From Cohnella faecalis (GTDB lineage Bacteria; Bacillota; Bacilli; Paenibacillales; Paenibacillaceae), in contig NZ_QXJM01000039.1 of the NCBI RefSeq assembly GCF_003570905.1, positions 434,001 through 498,000 on the forward strand: a stretch of DNA of 64,000 nucleotides, read 5' to 3'. Position numbers and translations under genes: made by a program. How positions within the stretch are numbered: position 1 is the stretch's first letter; each line of letters opens with the position of its first letter. Positions 42,122-51,660 of this stretch are shown here, in pieces. The notes under the pieces are model-generated. The model was not told the DNA's origin and did not search any database. It saw only the letters and a program-made list of their open reading frames with translations.

Positions 42122-42859
42122 ATGGAACAATCGGTCATCATCGAAGCGAACGACGTCTGGAAAACGTACGGAACGGGCGCGCGGGCAGTCGAAGCGGTGC
42201 GAGGGGTATCCTTCGAGCTGCGGCAAGGAGAAATCGTCTCCATCATGGGGCCGTCCGGCTGCGGAAAAACGACGCTTCTGAACTGTTTGGCGGGAATGGA
42301 CACGCTGGATCGGGGCGCGGTAAGAATCGATGGCGTGGAGCTGCATAAGCTGTCCGAACGCGGGCGTGACGCTTTTCGCGCGGAGCGGCTCGCTTTCGTG
42401 TTTCAATTTTACAATCTTGTGCCGGTGCTTAGCGCTCTGGAGAACGTCGAGCTTCCGCTCCTTTGCCAAGGAGTCCCTCGCAAGGAGGCGCAGCGAAGAG
42501 CGCGGCAGGCGCTCGTGCGCGTCGGTCTGAAGGACCGGGAGAGCCACCGTCCCGGCGAGCTGTCCGGCGGCCAGCAGCAGCGAGTGGCGCTTGCCCGAGC
42601 GATCGCGCACGAGCCGAAGGTCGTCTTTGCGGACGAGCCGACCGGAGCGCTGGATCGCAAAAGCAACGAGATGATGATGGATTTGATCGAGCACATTAAC
42701 CGCAAGGACGGCATCTCTTTCGTCATCGTCACCCACAACCCGAAAGTGGCGAGCTATGCGCACAACACCTTCTATATGGACAGCGGCAAAATGATACTGG
42801 AGCAGCGGTCTGCCGCTATGGAAGGAAGCCGCGGCATGCAAGGAGACGGGCTTCCGTGA
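42122..42859 (+). CDS. ABC transporter ATP-binding protein (LolD/MacB/BceA-like)
   Basis: 245 residues. Walker A GPSGCGKT (43-50), Q-loop in FVFQFYNLVPVLSALENV, signature LSGGQ (147-151), Walker B VVFADE (167-172) followed by PTGALD, H-loop VTHNP. The FQFYNLVP...ENVELPL pattern is the class 3 exporter/mechanotransmission group that pairs with FtsX-like permeases. It ends with a 4-base overlap (GTGA) on the permease gene. Confidence 0.93.
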   Translation: MEQSVIIEANDVWKTYGTGARAVEAVRGVSFELRQGEIVSIMGPSGCGKTTLLNCLAGMDTLDRGAVRIDGVELHKLSERGRDAFRAERLAFVFQFYNLVPVLSALENVELPLLCQGVPRKEAQRRARQALVRVGLKDRESHRPGELSGGQQQRVALARAIAHEPKVVFADEPTGALDRKSNEMMMDLIEHINRKDGISFVIVTHNPKVASYAHNTFYMDSGKMILEQRSAAMEGSRGMQGDGLP

Positions 42860-45576
42860 TCTTACCGATTGCCGCTGTCGCATTGGCGCTAATGCTGATC
42901 TATGCTTTAGGAATATGCATCCGCTTTCCTCATATTCGGCGCATCGCCGCCAGAGAAATCGCCCAGAGCAAAATGGCCGCGCTGCTTACCGTTGCCGGGC
43001 TTTCTGTCGGAATTGCGCTTATTACGCTAGTCGTCAGCGTCCGCTTTGGAATAGAGGGGAGCGAAGAGGACTATCATCGCCAGCATTTCGGGCCTATCGT
43101 GGCAGAGGCGCCCGCAATCGAGCAGCCCTTATTGTCGAATCCTTATTTTTCTAGCGATGAAATGCGGACGATGCTGGAATCGGCGGGAGACTCCTCCTCC
43201 AAGCTGCTGCCTATTGTTTCGTATGCGGTGACGCTGCTGCCGTCCTCGTCCGTTTCCGGCGAGCGCAGGACCGAGCCTCTTTCCAACGTCCTCGTCATCG
43301 GGACCGATCTGACGGAAGCGATGCGATGGGATCCCGCGCTGAGCGGGACGGGGCTGCTTTCCACCCGGCTTGGGGCCGATCGGATCGTGCTGTCGCGCAC
43401 GGCGGCGGAACGGCTTTCCGTTCAAGAAGGAGACACCGTTCTGGCGTTGGATTTGAACAATCGAGCGATTTCCTTCGAGGTGGAGAAGGTCGTTCGGGAA
43501 GCCGGGTTGACCGGCTATCGCGGCTATCAGCTCGCAGATGCGACCGCCATCGTCGACTCCGACAGCGCAAGAAAGCTGTTCGGCTTGCCCGCCGGCTCGT
43601 ACACGAGCGCCGTAGGCTCCACTTTTCCTCGTCCTCCCTGGACCTCGGAATCCGTCAAGGCGGGAGCGATGCAAAGCTTAAGCTTCTCACCCTTCTACGC
43701 CACCAGCTTTTTCGGAATTATTCAAATGAATGCCATTCTGATGAGTCTCATTTTGACCATTAACTTGTTTCGTCTCATCGTGGAGGAGCGCAAGCGCGGC
43801 ATGCTCGTGCTTCGGTCGATTGGCTTCAGCCGTCTTGATCTGAAAAGAATCGTTCGTCTGGAAGGGCTGGGCTACGCGGTAATGGCCGGATTGGCGGGAG
43901 GAGCGGCGGGAATCGGGCTGAGCTCCTGGATGCTTCGAAGCGTGAACGCCTACACCGCCGTCGATTCCGGTTTGACGTTGCGGATAAGCGGGCCGACGAG
44001 CTTCAAAGCGCTGCTTGTCGGCGTATCGATAGGAATTGGAGTCGTATTCGTCTGCGTCTGGCTCGTATCCCAACTGACGCTGTCGCGTTCGCTCTTGACC
44101 GTCGCCGCGGTCGAGCTTGGCGGGAAGCGTGCCCGGTCGTCCCGAAGCGAGACGTTCCATACCTGGTTTGCCTTGCTCTCACTCGTCTATTCGCTGCTTC
44201 TCGTGCTGCTATTGGCCGTGCCGTCCGTTCGCCGGGATTGGTTCGTCGGTGTCGATTTGTTCGATTGGGGGATCGGGATCGGCGTTCTGCTTCCCGTTGT
44301 CGTCTATTCGGGCGTAAGGTGGCTGGAGTGGGGGTGCCGGGCTGCTTTGATGCTGCTGAGGCGCGCGACCGCCTTGGCGGGCATTCTTAACCTTGTCGCG
44401 AGGCAGCTTCAATCCAACCGGCTGAGGTCGGGGCTGCTTATTCTGCTGTTTGCTTGCGTTACTTTTTTTTCGAGCTTCTCGCAGGTTATATCCGTCTACA
44501 TCCAAGAGGTGCTGGTTCGTTATGACGCTCGCGCCGACATGGGTGGCTACGACTATTACGCCGAAGACATTCGTCCGGCGACGTCAGCGCAGCTGGAGCG
44601 GTATGTGCAGCAGGCGGGATTCTCGCAAGACGAGAGTCCGGTCGTGGCGTCCGTCCTGCGCTTGCCGTGGAAGGAGTCCGCATATCGCAAGCTCCCGATT
44701 CATGGGATAGACGGCTCTTACGCGGCTGCGACTACGCTGGAAGCGGCGCCGTTCTCCGAGCGTTCCCCGTCCGATCCGTGGCGGGAGGTGGCGGAGGATA
44801 AGGACGCGATCGTCGTCTCCGCCGCAGCTCTCCGATTCATGAACAATAACGGATGGAAGCCGGCAGGGGATGAAGCGGCGTTCGATCTGAACGGGAGCAA
44901 GGTGAAGAAGAGAATCGTAGGTGTCGTCGAAGATAGCGAATACGCTTATCCGGGCACATCGGGAGTATGGCTTAACGCCGGGGAGCTGATGGCGCTTGGA
45001 CAAGGGCAGAAGGAGCTTCACAGCATATTCTTTCTTCGGTTTCCCTCGATTTCGATAGCCAAGGAGCTGCGGGAGAAGACCGCGCAAGCGCTTGGAAAAT
45101 CGAACGTGCCGACATTGCGCAGCGCGGCGGATTACGAGGTCGGCTATATGGCTAACATCGGCAGCCAGCTTGTGTTGTTCGAACGGTTTAATCTGCTCGC
45201 TCTTTCGATTGGCGTTGCCGGCCTCTCCGTCGTTATGCTGCGCTCCTCCCGAATGCGCAAAGATCAGCTTGGAATGTTAAGGGCGATCGGAATACCGCCC
45301 GCGCATCTCCGGCTATATTTGTGGCTGGAAGGCGCGTTGACGGCGGCGTTCGGAACGGCGCTCGGCTTCGGGGCCGGGGCGTACTCCGCCTTCGTTATTA
45401 TCGAGCCGCAAACTCTGGAGACGCCGGAAGGCTTCTTATTCTCTTTTCCCGCAGAGAGGCTTATTGCGACGGGAGCGCTTGTCATTCTGGTCATTGTCGT
45501 CGCTACTTTTTGGACGGCTCGTTCCGTCTATCAGGTAAGCGCTGCGGCAGCGACGCGCAATCATACGGCATCTTAG
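42856..45576 (+). CDS. Large FtsX-like ABC permease
   Basis: 906 residues from GTG 42856. Two N-terminal spans (3-22, 41-61), an extracytoplasmic region to about 280, a first FtsX unit (about 285-410) containing the EERKRGMLVLRSIGFSRLDLKRIV coupling stretch, central spans (about 437-540), a second extracytoplasmic domain (about 545-770) and a last FtsX unit with MRKDQLGMLRAIGIPPAHLRLYLWLEG. About ten spans in all, larger than MacB and near BceB in size. It probably extrudes or disengages a lipid or peptide substrate; substrate unknown. Terminator follows. Confidence 0.88.
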   Translation: MILPIAAVALALMLIYALGICIRFPHIRRIAAREIAQSKMAALLTVAGLSVGIALITLVVSVRFGIEGSEEDYHRQHFGPIVAEAPAIEQPLLSNPYFSSDEMRTMLESAGDSSSKLLPIVSYAVTLLPSSSVSGERRTEPLSNVLVIGTDLTEAMRWDPALSGTGLLSTRLGADRIVLSRTAAERLSVQEGDTVLALDLNNRAISFEVEKVVREAGLTGYRGYQLADATAIVDSDSARKLFGLPAGSYTSAVGSTFPRPPWTSESVKAGAMQSLSFSPFYATSFFGIIQMNAILMSLILTINLFRLIVEERKRGMLVLRSIGFSRLDLKRIVRLEGLGYAVMAGLAGGAAGIGLSSWMLRSVNAYTAVDSGLTLRISGPTSFKALLVGVSIGIGVVFVCVWLVSQLTLSRSLLTVAAVELGGKRARSSRSETFHTWFALLSLVYSLLLVLLLAVPSVRRDWFVGVDLFDWGIGIGVLLPVVVYSGVRWLEWGCRAALMLLRRATALAGILNLVARQLQSNRLRSGLLILLFACVTFFSSFSQVISVYIQEVLVRYDARADMGGYDYYAEDIRPATSAQLERYVQQAGFSQDESPVVASVLRLPWKESAYRKLPIHGIDGSYAAATTLEAAPFSERSPSDPWREVAEDKDAIVVSAAALRFMNNNGWKPAGDEAAFDLNGSKVKKRIVGVVEDSEYAYPGTSGVWLNAGELMALGQGQKELHSIFFLRFPSISIAKELREKTAQALGKSNVPTLRSAADYEVGYMANIGSQLVLFERFNLLALSIGVAGLSVVMLRSSRMRKDQLGMLRAIGIPPAHLRLYLWLEGALTAAFGTALGFGAGAYSAFVIIEPQTLETPEGFLFSFPAERLIATGALVILVIVVATFWTARSVYQVSAAAATRNHTAS

Positions 45577-45587
45577 CAAGAATAGGG

Positions 45588-45619
45588 GCATTCCGCCAAA
45601 GGCGCGGAGTGCTTTTTTT
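45588..45619 (+). terminator. Terminator after the FtsX-like permease gene
   Basis: GCATTCCGC (45588-45596) pairs with GCGGAGTGC (45604-45612) and seven T's follow. Confidence 0.93.
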
Positions 45620-45769
45620 ATTTTCCCGATTCGATCGATCATGAGCCCTTCCTCTTCTTCATGGAATCTTCACACGATTTTCGCACAAACTCGACCGAAT
45701 GCCCGCAGAAAATTCAAACCGATTTTATATCATCGGTAATGCAATCATAACGAAAGGGGAATGTGAATA

Positions 45770-46654
45770 GTGAAGATGGCAGGATGGAAAAGCGCGCTTG
45801 CGGCATTGGTTCTCTGTTTTGCGATAACGGGATCGACATCGGCGTTTGCGGAGGAAGCGGACGGATCGGGCGGCGAAGGGGACGAAGCGGTCGAGCAGAC
45901 GGCCGAAAGCTTTTTCGAGGGCTTGGAGGAGATGGAGTATAACGAGCTGACGTTCCAGGTCATTCGCACCGACGTTGTGAAGGGGAACGACAAAATTCCC
46001 GAGGCTCATTTTCGTTCGATCGTGCTGTTCCAGAATACGAGCCCGTACACGATTCAAACTCCGGCGACGGCTTTCGAGCTATTCGACAAAGGGTTTAATC
46101 AGGTTGCGCTGACGAATGTCAGATTCGAAGGAGTAAAGCTTTTGCCGGGCGATTCCAAATGGATCGCGACAGAGTACGAAAGCTTGGCGGAGGTGACGGA
46201 AGGCCAGAGCACGAAAGGCTTGAAGGCTGGAATGTACAACTCGTTGTACGGAGAACGGGTCGAGGACAGCTCGGAAATTACGGCGAAAGGCGTTTATGTT
46301 TTCGTCAACAGCAAGCCTCTTAAGGTTAAAGTGGCCGATCCGCTCGGAACCCAGTACGTACCGGCTAAAAATTTGCTTGAAGCGATGGGTTACAAATTCG
46401 TATGGAACGCGAAGACGTCCACCTTCACGGCGACGAAAGGCCAGCTTAAGGTCGAGCAGAAGATCGGAAGCCGCCAAATGAAAATCAACGGCAAAATCGT
46501 CAAAGTGGACGCCGGGGCGACCGCGTTCGTGAACAAAGCTCCGATGATCTCTCTCTATCTGGTGCCGACGATTTCGTCGACTTGGACAGTATCCCGAGGC
46601 ATTCACGACGATATTACGATTCTGTCGATCGTCGACCGCACTCTCATTAAATAA
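45770..46654 (+). CDS. Exported stalk-domain protein
   Basis: 294 residues from GTG 45770, spaced 9 bases from GAAAGGGGA; ATG 45776 is an alternative. Signal peptide about 1-25 (cleaving near SAFA-EE). An acidic linker precedes a beta-rich domain (about 50-175) of unknown type. The C-terminal 100 residues are a stalk/copper-amine-oxidase-N-like domain: YVPAKNLLEAMGYKFVWNAKTSTFTATKG, then QMKINGKIVKVDAGATAFVNKAPMISL. Such domains are common on Paenibacillaceae cell surfaces. It lies just before the SOD-domain protein with another stalk-like segment. Confidence 0.82.
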   Translation: MKMAGWKSALAALVLCFAITGSTSAFAEEADGSGGEGDEAVEQTAESFFEGLEEMEYNELTFQVIRTDVVKGNDKIPEAHFRSIVLFQNTSPYTIQTPATAFELFDKGFNQVALTNVRFEGVKLLPGDSKWIATEYESLAEVTEGQSTKGLKAGMYNSLYGERVEDSSEITAKGVYVFVNSKPLKVKVADPLGTQYVPAKNLLEAMGYKFVWNAKTSTFTATKGQLKVEQKIGSRQMKINGKIVKVDAGATAFVNKAPMISLYLVPTISSTWTVSRGIHDDITILSIVDRTLIK

Positions 46655-46675
46655 TTTAAGAAGGATGACGAGCAG

Positions 46676-47407
46676 ATGAAAAGAAAAATCGATTTTTTCC
46701 AAGTGACGGCAGCTTTCTTGTGCGGATCGGTGTTTTTCTCCGGCATCGCGCTGGCTCAGACGAAGGGCTCGATTTCCGTATCTCCGAGCAAGCTGCGGTT
46801 TCTCGTTCAAGGAACGGACCGCTCCTCCTCCGACGGGCAATTCGCCAACAACGGCGTTGCCGTTCCGGAATCGCTTCAATACAAAGGCACGACATACGTC
46901 CCGATCCGGCTGGCCGCCAATCTTATCGAGACGCCCGTCTACTGGGACGGCGAGACCCGGTCGGTATGGATCGGGGAAGCGGAGGTTCGGATCGTGAACG
47001 GCGCGGGCGCGGTAATCGGGGAGGCGAAGCTTTCCGAGCAGGAAGGCGGCGTCCATGTCCATCTGACGGCGTCGCAGCTGTCGCCGGGCAAGCACGGACT
47101 GCATTTGCACGAGAAAAATTTCGAGAACAATGATTTCAAGACGGCGGGCGGACATTACAATCCGACGGGCAAAAAGCACGGCCATAACAATCCGGAAGGA
47201 CACCATGCGGGCGATTTCGCCAACCTGGAAGCGGGAGCGGACGGCACGGCGCACGCGGAATTTGTTATTGAGGGCATGACGCTGGAAAAAGGAAAAGAGA
47301 ACTCCGTCTGGGGCAGATCCCTGCTCGTGCACGCAACCGAGGACGACGGCAAGACGGACCCTTCCGGCAACTCCGGGGATCGGGTCGCCGGAGGCAACAT
47401 CCGATAG
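46676..47407 (+). CDS. Exported Cu,Zn superoxide dismutase-domain protein with stalk-like N-terminus
   Basis: 243 residues. Signal peptide about 1-27. Residues about 30-100 are a stalk-like module (YKGTTYVPIRLAANLIETPVYWDGETRSVWIG). Residues 104-243 are a Cu,Zn-SOD domain: by alignment with human SOD1 the copper ligands are H143, H145, H160 and H219, the zinc ligands H160, H168, H177 and D180, and the channel Arg is R236. The disulphide cysteines are absent (F154 and G239 instead). It should dismutate superoxide at the cell surface. It starts 21 bases after the previous stalk-domain gene. Confidence 0.88.
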   Translation: MKRKIDFFQVTAAFLCGSVFFSGIALAQTKGSISVSPSKLRFLVQGTDRSSSDGQFANNGVAVPESLQYKGTTYVPIRLAANLIETPVYWDGETRSVWIGEAEVRIVNGAGAVIGEAKLSEQEGGVHVHLTASQLSPGKHGLHLHEKNFENNDFKTAGGHYNPTGKKHGHNNPEGHHAGDFANLEAGADGTAHAEFVIEGMTLEKGKENSVWGRSLLVHATEDDGKTDPSGNSGDRVAGGNIR

Positions 47408-47457
47408 CTTGCTATAAGGCCCTTCCGGCGCTGTCGGAGGAGTCGACAAATCGAACA

Positions 47458-47495
47458 CGAAGACGGCGCCGTTCCCGAGGACGGCGCCGTCTTCG
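47458..47495. terminator. 14-bp perfect inverted repeat after the SOD gene
   Basis: CGAAGACGGCGCCG (47458-47471) and CGGCGCCGTCTTCG (47482-47495) flank a 10-base loop. The T-tract after it is poor, so termination is likely but not certain. Confidence 0.6.
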
Positions 47496-47560
47496 TTGTC
47501 TGCTGGCGAGGCTTGCTTTTTTTGGCATGCCCGAAGAGCGGGGACGAGCGTCTCCTTTCC

Positions 47561-47589
47561 TTGCCGCACTCCCTTCAAACTGTTAAAAT
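47561..47589 (+). promoter_or_regulatory. Probable sigma-A promoter of secA
   Basis: TTGCCG (47561-47566), 17-base spacer, TAAAAT (47584-47589), 45 bases before the secA ATG. Confidence 0.55.
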
Positions 47590-47633
47590 GATGAGATACT
47601 GCTATACCCGCGTATATGAGAGAGGGGTAGACC

Positions 47634-50144
47634 ATGCTCGGACTGGTTAAGAAGATATTCGGCGACGCCAACGAAAGAGAAGTCAAACGTCTATCGAAAA
47701 CGGTTGAACAAATCAATGCACTGGAGCCGCAAATTTCGCCGCTCAGCGACGAACAGCTCCGTGCCAAAACGGAAGAATTCCGCGCACGCCTAGAGAAAGG
47801 CGAAGATCTGGACGATCTTCTCCCCGAAGCGTTCGCCGTCGTGCGCGAAGCATCGAAGCGCGTGCTGGGCAAGCGCCATTACGACGTCCAACTGCTCGGA
47901 GCCATGGTGCTTCACAGCGGCAAAATCGCGGAGATGAAAACCGGCGAAGGTAAAACGCTGGTCGGAACGCTTTCCGTCTATTTGAACGCACTGGCAAGCA
48001 AAGGCGTTCACGTCGTCACCGTCAATGATTACTTGGCGCTGCGCGACAGCCAGGAGATGGGCCGAATTTACGAATTCCTGGGCATGACCGTCGGCTGCAA
48101 CATGCACGGCTTGTCTCACGAGGAGAAGCAGCAGGCTTACGCCTGCGATATCACTTACGGAACGAACAACGAATACGGGTTCGATTATTTGCGCGACAAC
48201 ATGGTTCTGTACAAGGAACAGATGGTCCAGCGCCCGCTATACTATGCCATCATCGACGAAGTAGACTCCATTCTGGTCGACGAAGCGCGTACGCCGCTTA
48301 TTATTTCCGGACAAGCGCAGAAGTCGACGGAGCTTTATTTTGCCGCCGACCGTTTCGTCAGCAAGCTGAGAGACGTCGAGGATTTTACGATTGACGTTAA
48401 GATGCGCAGCATCACATTGACCGAGCAAGGGGTCAATAAGACGGAAAAAGCGTTCAATATCGACAACTTGTATTCGCACGAGCATGTCCTGCTCAATCAC
48501 CACGTCAACCAAGCGCTTCGCGCGCGTTATATCATGAAGCGCGACGTCGATTACGTCGTGCAGGATGAAGAAGTTATTATCGTCGACGAATTCACGGGCC
48601 GTCTCATGGCGGGCCGCCGTTACAGCGACGGTCTCCACCAGGCGATCGAGGCGAAGGAAGAGCTCAAGGTTCAGAACGAGAGCATGACGCTGGCAACGAT
48701 TACGTTCCAGAACTACTTCCGGATGTACCGCAAGCTGGCGGGGATGACCGGTACGGCCAAGACGGAGGAAGAGGAGTTCAAGCGGATTTACGGGCTTGAA
48801 GTCGTCCAGGTTCCGACCAACCGTCCGAACATTCGCCAAGACATTCCCGATATCGTCTACAAGAGCGAGAACGGCAAGTACAAAGCGGTCGTCGAGGAAA
48901 TCGTGGAACGCCATAAGACCGGACAGCCCGTCCTCGTCGGTACGGTATCCATCGAGAACTCCGAGCGCATCTCCGATATGCTCAAGAAGAAAGGCATTCA
49001 GCACAAGGTTCTGAACGCGAAGTATCACGCCGAAGAGGCCGAGATCATTTCCCGCGCCGGTCAGCATAACGCGGTTACGATTGCCACCAACATGGCGGGC
49101 CGCGGTACCGACATCCTTCTGGGCGAAAGCGTGCCTGGCGTCGGCGGCTTGCATATTATCGGTACGGAGCGGCACGAAAGCCGCCGGATCGACAATCAGC
49201 TCCGCGGTCGTGCCGGCCGTCAAGGAGACCCGGGCTCCTCGCAATTCTACCTCTCCATGGAGGACGAATTGATGCGGCGTTTTGGAGCCGACAATATTAT
49301 GGGCATGATGGAGCGTCTCGGCTTCGACGAGAACTCCCCGATCGAGAGCCGTCTCATTACCCGTGCCATCGAATCGGCCCAGAAGCGCGTAGAAGGCAGC
49401 AACTTCGACGCTCGCCGCGTCGTTTTGCAGTACGATGACGTCATCAACCTGCAACGGGAGAAAATTTACGGCGATCGGCGCCAAATTCTGTTCTCCGACA
49501 ATATCCGCGAGGTCGTTGTCGGAATGATCAAATCCGTCGTTACTCGGGCCGTAGAGAGCCACTGTTCAAGCGAAGACGTTCCGGAAGACTGGGATCTGGA
49601 CGGCCTTCTCACCTACGCCCATGCCAACTTCTTGCCGGAAGACCGGCTAACGAAGGACGATCTATGGGGCAAAGAGAAGGAAGACATGATCGAGATGCTC
49701 ATGGAGCGCATCGGTCAGCTGTACGACGAGCGGGAAGAAAGCATCGGCTCCGATACGATGCGCGAATTCGAGAAGGTCGTCGTTCTCCGCGCCGTAGACA
49801 GCAAGTGGATGGATCATATCGACGCGATGGATCAGCTTCGCCAAGGTATCCATCTTCGCGCGTACGGCGGCAACGATCCGCTTCGCGAATATCAATTCGA
49901 AGGCCATAATATGTTCCTCGGCATGATCGAGCGGATCGAGGAAGAAATTACGCTCTATATCATGAAGGCTCAAGTCGAGAGCAACCTGAAGCGCGAAGCG
50001 GTCGCCGAAGGCCAGGCCGTGGACACGAAAGCCGAAGAGGGCAAACGTCCGGCCAAGCGCGAAGAGCAGCGAATCGGACGGAACGATCCGTGCCCATGCG
50101 GCAGCGGCAAGAAATACAAAATGTGTCATGGCAGCATAGACTAA
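47634..50144 (+). CDS. secA: Preprotein translocase ATPase SecA
   Basis: 836 residues, the Gram-positive SecA1 length. Walker A KTGEGKTL (102-109), the helicase motif [15 protein letters not shown] (around 207-221), [21 protein letters not shown] and [30 protein letters not shown]. The C-terminus has the SEC-C zinc site [13 protein letters not shown]. It drives export through SecYEG. In B. subtilis secA also lies between hpf and prfB, so the backbone is conserved here. Confidence 0.98.
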   Translation: MLGLVKKIFGDANEREVKRLSKTVEQINALEPQISPLSDEQLRAKTEEFRARLEKGEDLDDLLPEAFAVVREASKRVLGKRHYDVQLLGAMVLHSGKIAEMKTGEGKTLVGTLSVYLNALASKGVHVVTVNDYLALRDSQEMGRIYEFLGMTVGCNMHGLSHEEKQQAYACDITYGTNNEYGFDYLRDNMVLYKEQMVQRPLYYAIIDEVDSILVDEARTPLIISGQAQKSTELYFAADRFVSKLRDVEDFTIDVKMRSITLTEQGVNKTEKAFNIDNLYSHEHVLLNHHVNQALRARYIMKRDVDYVVQDEEVIIVDEFTGRLMAGRRYSDGLHQAIEAKEELKVQNESMTLATITFQNYFRMYRKLAGMTGTAKTEEEEFKRIYGLEVVQVPTNRPNIRQDIPDIVYKSENGKYKAVVEEIVERHKTGQPVLVGTVSIENSERISDMLKKKGIQHKVLNAKYHAEEAEIISRAGQHNAVTIATNMAGRGTDILLGESVPGVGGLHIIGTERHESRRIDNQLRGRAGRQGDPGSSQFYLSMEDELMRRFGADNIMGMMERLGFDENSPIESRLITRAIESAQKRVEGSNFDARRVVLQYDDVINLQREKIYGDRRQILFSDNIREVVVGMIKSVVTRAVESHCSSEDVPEDWDLDGLLTYAHANFLPEDRLTKDDLWGKEKEDMIEMLMERIGQLYDEREESIGSDTMREFEKVVVLRAVDSKWMDHIDAMDQLRQGIHLRAYGGNDPLREYQFEGHNMFLGMIERIEEEITLYIMKAQVESNLKREAVAEGQAVDTKAEEGKRPAKREEQRIGRNDPCPCGSGKKYKMCHGSID

Positions 50145-50178
50145 TCTGCATACGACTTATTGACGAGGTGATCGTTTC

Positions 50179-51298
50179 ATGTCCGTCCTAGACGTGACCT
50201 TTAAGCAAGATCTTCGCGAGACTGCGAAGCGGCTTCAGCCACTCAGGGGGTCTCTTTGACTTAGATCTGAAGCTGGAGCAGATCGCGAACTTCGAAGAGA
50301 AGATGAGCGCGCCCGATTTTTGGAACGACAACGAGAAGGCGCAAGGAGTTATTTCCGAGCTTAACGGGATTAAATCCGTCGTCGACCAGTACTTGAAGCT
50401 GGAGAACGAATGCAGGGATCTCGAGGACATGATCGAAATTCTCGAGGACGAGTCGGACGAGGAAATGGCGGCCGACTGGTCGGACAGCGTGACTGCGCTG
50501 AAGGCGGCCGTCGATTCGTTCGAGCTGCAACTTCTGCTAAGCGAGCCCTATGACAAGAACAACGCGATTCTTGAGCTTCATCCGGGAGCCGGCGGCACGG
50601 AGTCGCAGGATTGGGGCCAGATGCTTTATCGGATGTACACCCGTTGGGCGGAGAAGCGCGGCTTCAAGGTCGAGCTGCTCGACTTCCTGCCCGGCGACGA
50701 AGCCGGCATCAAGAGCGTCACGATCATGGTCAAAGGGCACAACGCCTATGGATATCTGAAAGCGGAGAAGGGCGTACACCGTCTCGTTCGTATTTCGCCG
50801 TTCGACTCGTCCGGCCGACGACATACGTCGTTCGTCTCCTGCGACGTCGTTCCTGAAATTACGGACGACGTGCAGATCGATATTCGTTCCGAAGACTTGA
50901 GAGTCGACACGTACCGCTCCAGCGGCGCCGGAGGCCAGCACGTCAACAAGACGGAATCGGCCATTCGAATCACGCATATTCCGACCGGAATCGTTTGCGC
51001 ATGCCAAACCGAGCGATCGCAAATTCAGAACCGGGATCGTGCGATGAAGATGCTCGCTTCCAAGCTTTACGAGCTGAAGATCCAGGAGCAGAAGAACGAG
51101 CTTGCTTCCATTCGCGGCGAGCAGATGGAAATCGCATGGGGAAGTCAAATTCGGTCCTACGTGTTCCATCCGTACAGCATGGTCAAGGATCATCGGACGC
51201 AGGTGGAAACCGGCAACGTGGGCGCTGTGATGGACGGCGATATCGATCCCTTCATCGACGGCTATCTGCGAAGCCAGATCAAGCAAGAGGTGCAGTAA
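50179..51298 (+). CDS. prfB: Peptide chain release factor 2, programmed +1 frameshift
   Basis: 372 residues when joined 50179..50256 and 50258..51298. Frame 1 reads 26 codons ([10 protein letters not shown] ... PLRGSL) to an in-frame TGA at 50257; skipping one base continues as DLDLKLEQI. The site has AGGGGG three bases before CTT-TGA-C, as in E. coli and B. subtilis prfB, so scarce RF2 favours frameshifting. The protein has the GGQ loop ([13 protein letters not shown]) and the SPF codon-recognition tripeptide (RISPFDSSG). RF2 recognises UGA and UAA. ATG 50179 follows GAGGTG; it lies 34 bases after secA. Confidence 0.97.
50245..50260 (+). promoter_or_regulatory. prfB autoregulatory frameshift site
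   Basis: AGGGGG (50245-50250), TCT, then CTT-TGA-C (50254-50260). The internal SD-like run and slow TGA decoding push the ribosome from CUU to UUU, into the +1 frame. Confidence 0.95.
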
Positions 51299-51305
51299 GG
51301 CATAA

Positions 51306-51360
51306 ACGAAGTCCGCATTGGTCGATCGATATCGATTAGGCTGCGGGCTTCGTTTTTTTT
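51306..51360 (+). terminator. Terminator after prfB
   Basis: ACGAAGTCCGCA (51306-51317) pairs with TGCGGGCTTCGT (51342-51353), with a GATCGATATCGAT-type inner hairpin and a run of eight T's. Confidence 0.9.
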
Positions 51361-51402
51361 GCATCGTCGAGGTTGCCGAATTGGACTCGGCGGCTCCGGC
51401 TC

Positions 51403-51546
51403 TTAACGGAAGGATCTCGTCCAGATCGCGGCAGCGATAGCAGCGACGGCCAGGATGGCGGAACCGATTCTCACCCATAAATCGATCTTTCGAAAAATCC
51501 TCATGTCCTGCGTCTCGTTTCGCTCTTTTCGTTCTCCGGTATCCAT
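51403..51546 (-). CDS. 47-residue single-span membrane microprotein
   Basis: A short open frame on the minus strand with a strong SD (GAGGAGG, 7 bases before ATG 51546). The first 20 residues are charged (MDTGERKERNETQD), followed by MRIFRKIDLWVR and a hydrophobic stretch IGSAILAVAAIAAAIW (about residues 28-43), ending TRSFR. This is the pattern of a single-span protein with positive flanks. No known family recognised. It lies between prfB and the divergent yitT gene. Real coding status is supported by the SD and membrane-like composition, not by homology. Confidence 0.55.
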   Translation of the reverse strand: MDTGERKERNETQDMRIFRKIDLWVRIGSAILAVAAIAAAIWTRSFR

Positions 51547-51660
51547 GGGAGCCTCCTCGAATTAGGTACCATGCATACTATTCTTGGAGAGGTCCAACAC
51601 TGACAACCGAACCGATATTTCTTTCACGGACACGATCTCACACAAGGGGCAATTGACATC

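Noticed and set aside
46079..47872. 597-codon antisense frame crossing stalk, SOD and secA genes
   Set aside because: Spans three well-supported genes and a terminator on the opposite strand; low-complexity, arginine-rich translation without domains.
48237..49562. 441-codon open frame antisense to secA
   Set aside because: It lies wholly within secA, has no SD and arises from biased codon use of the real gene.
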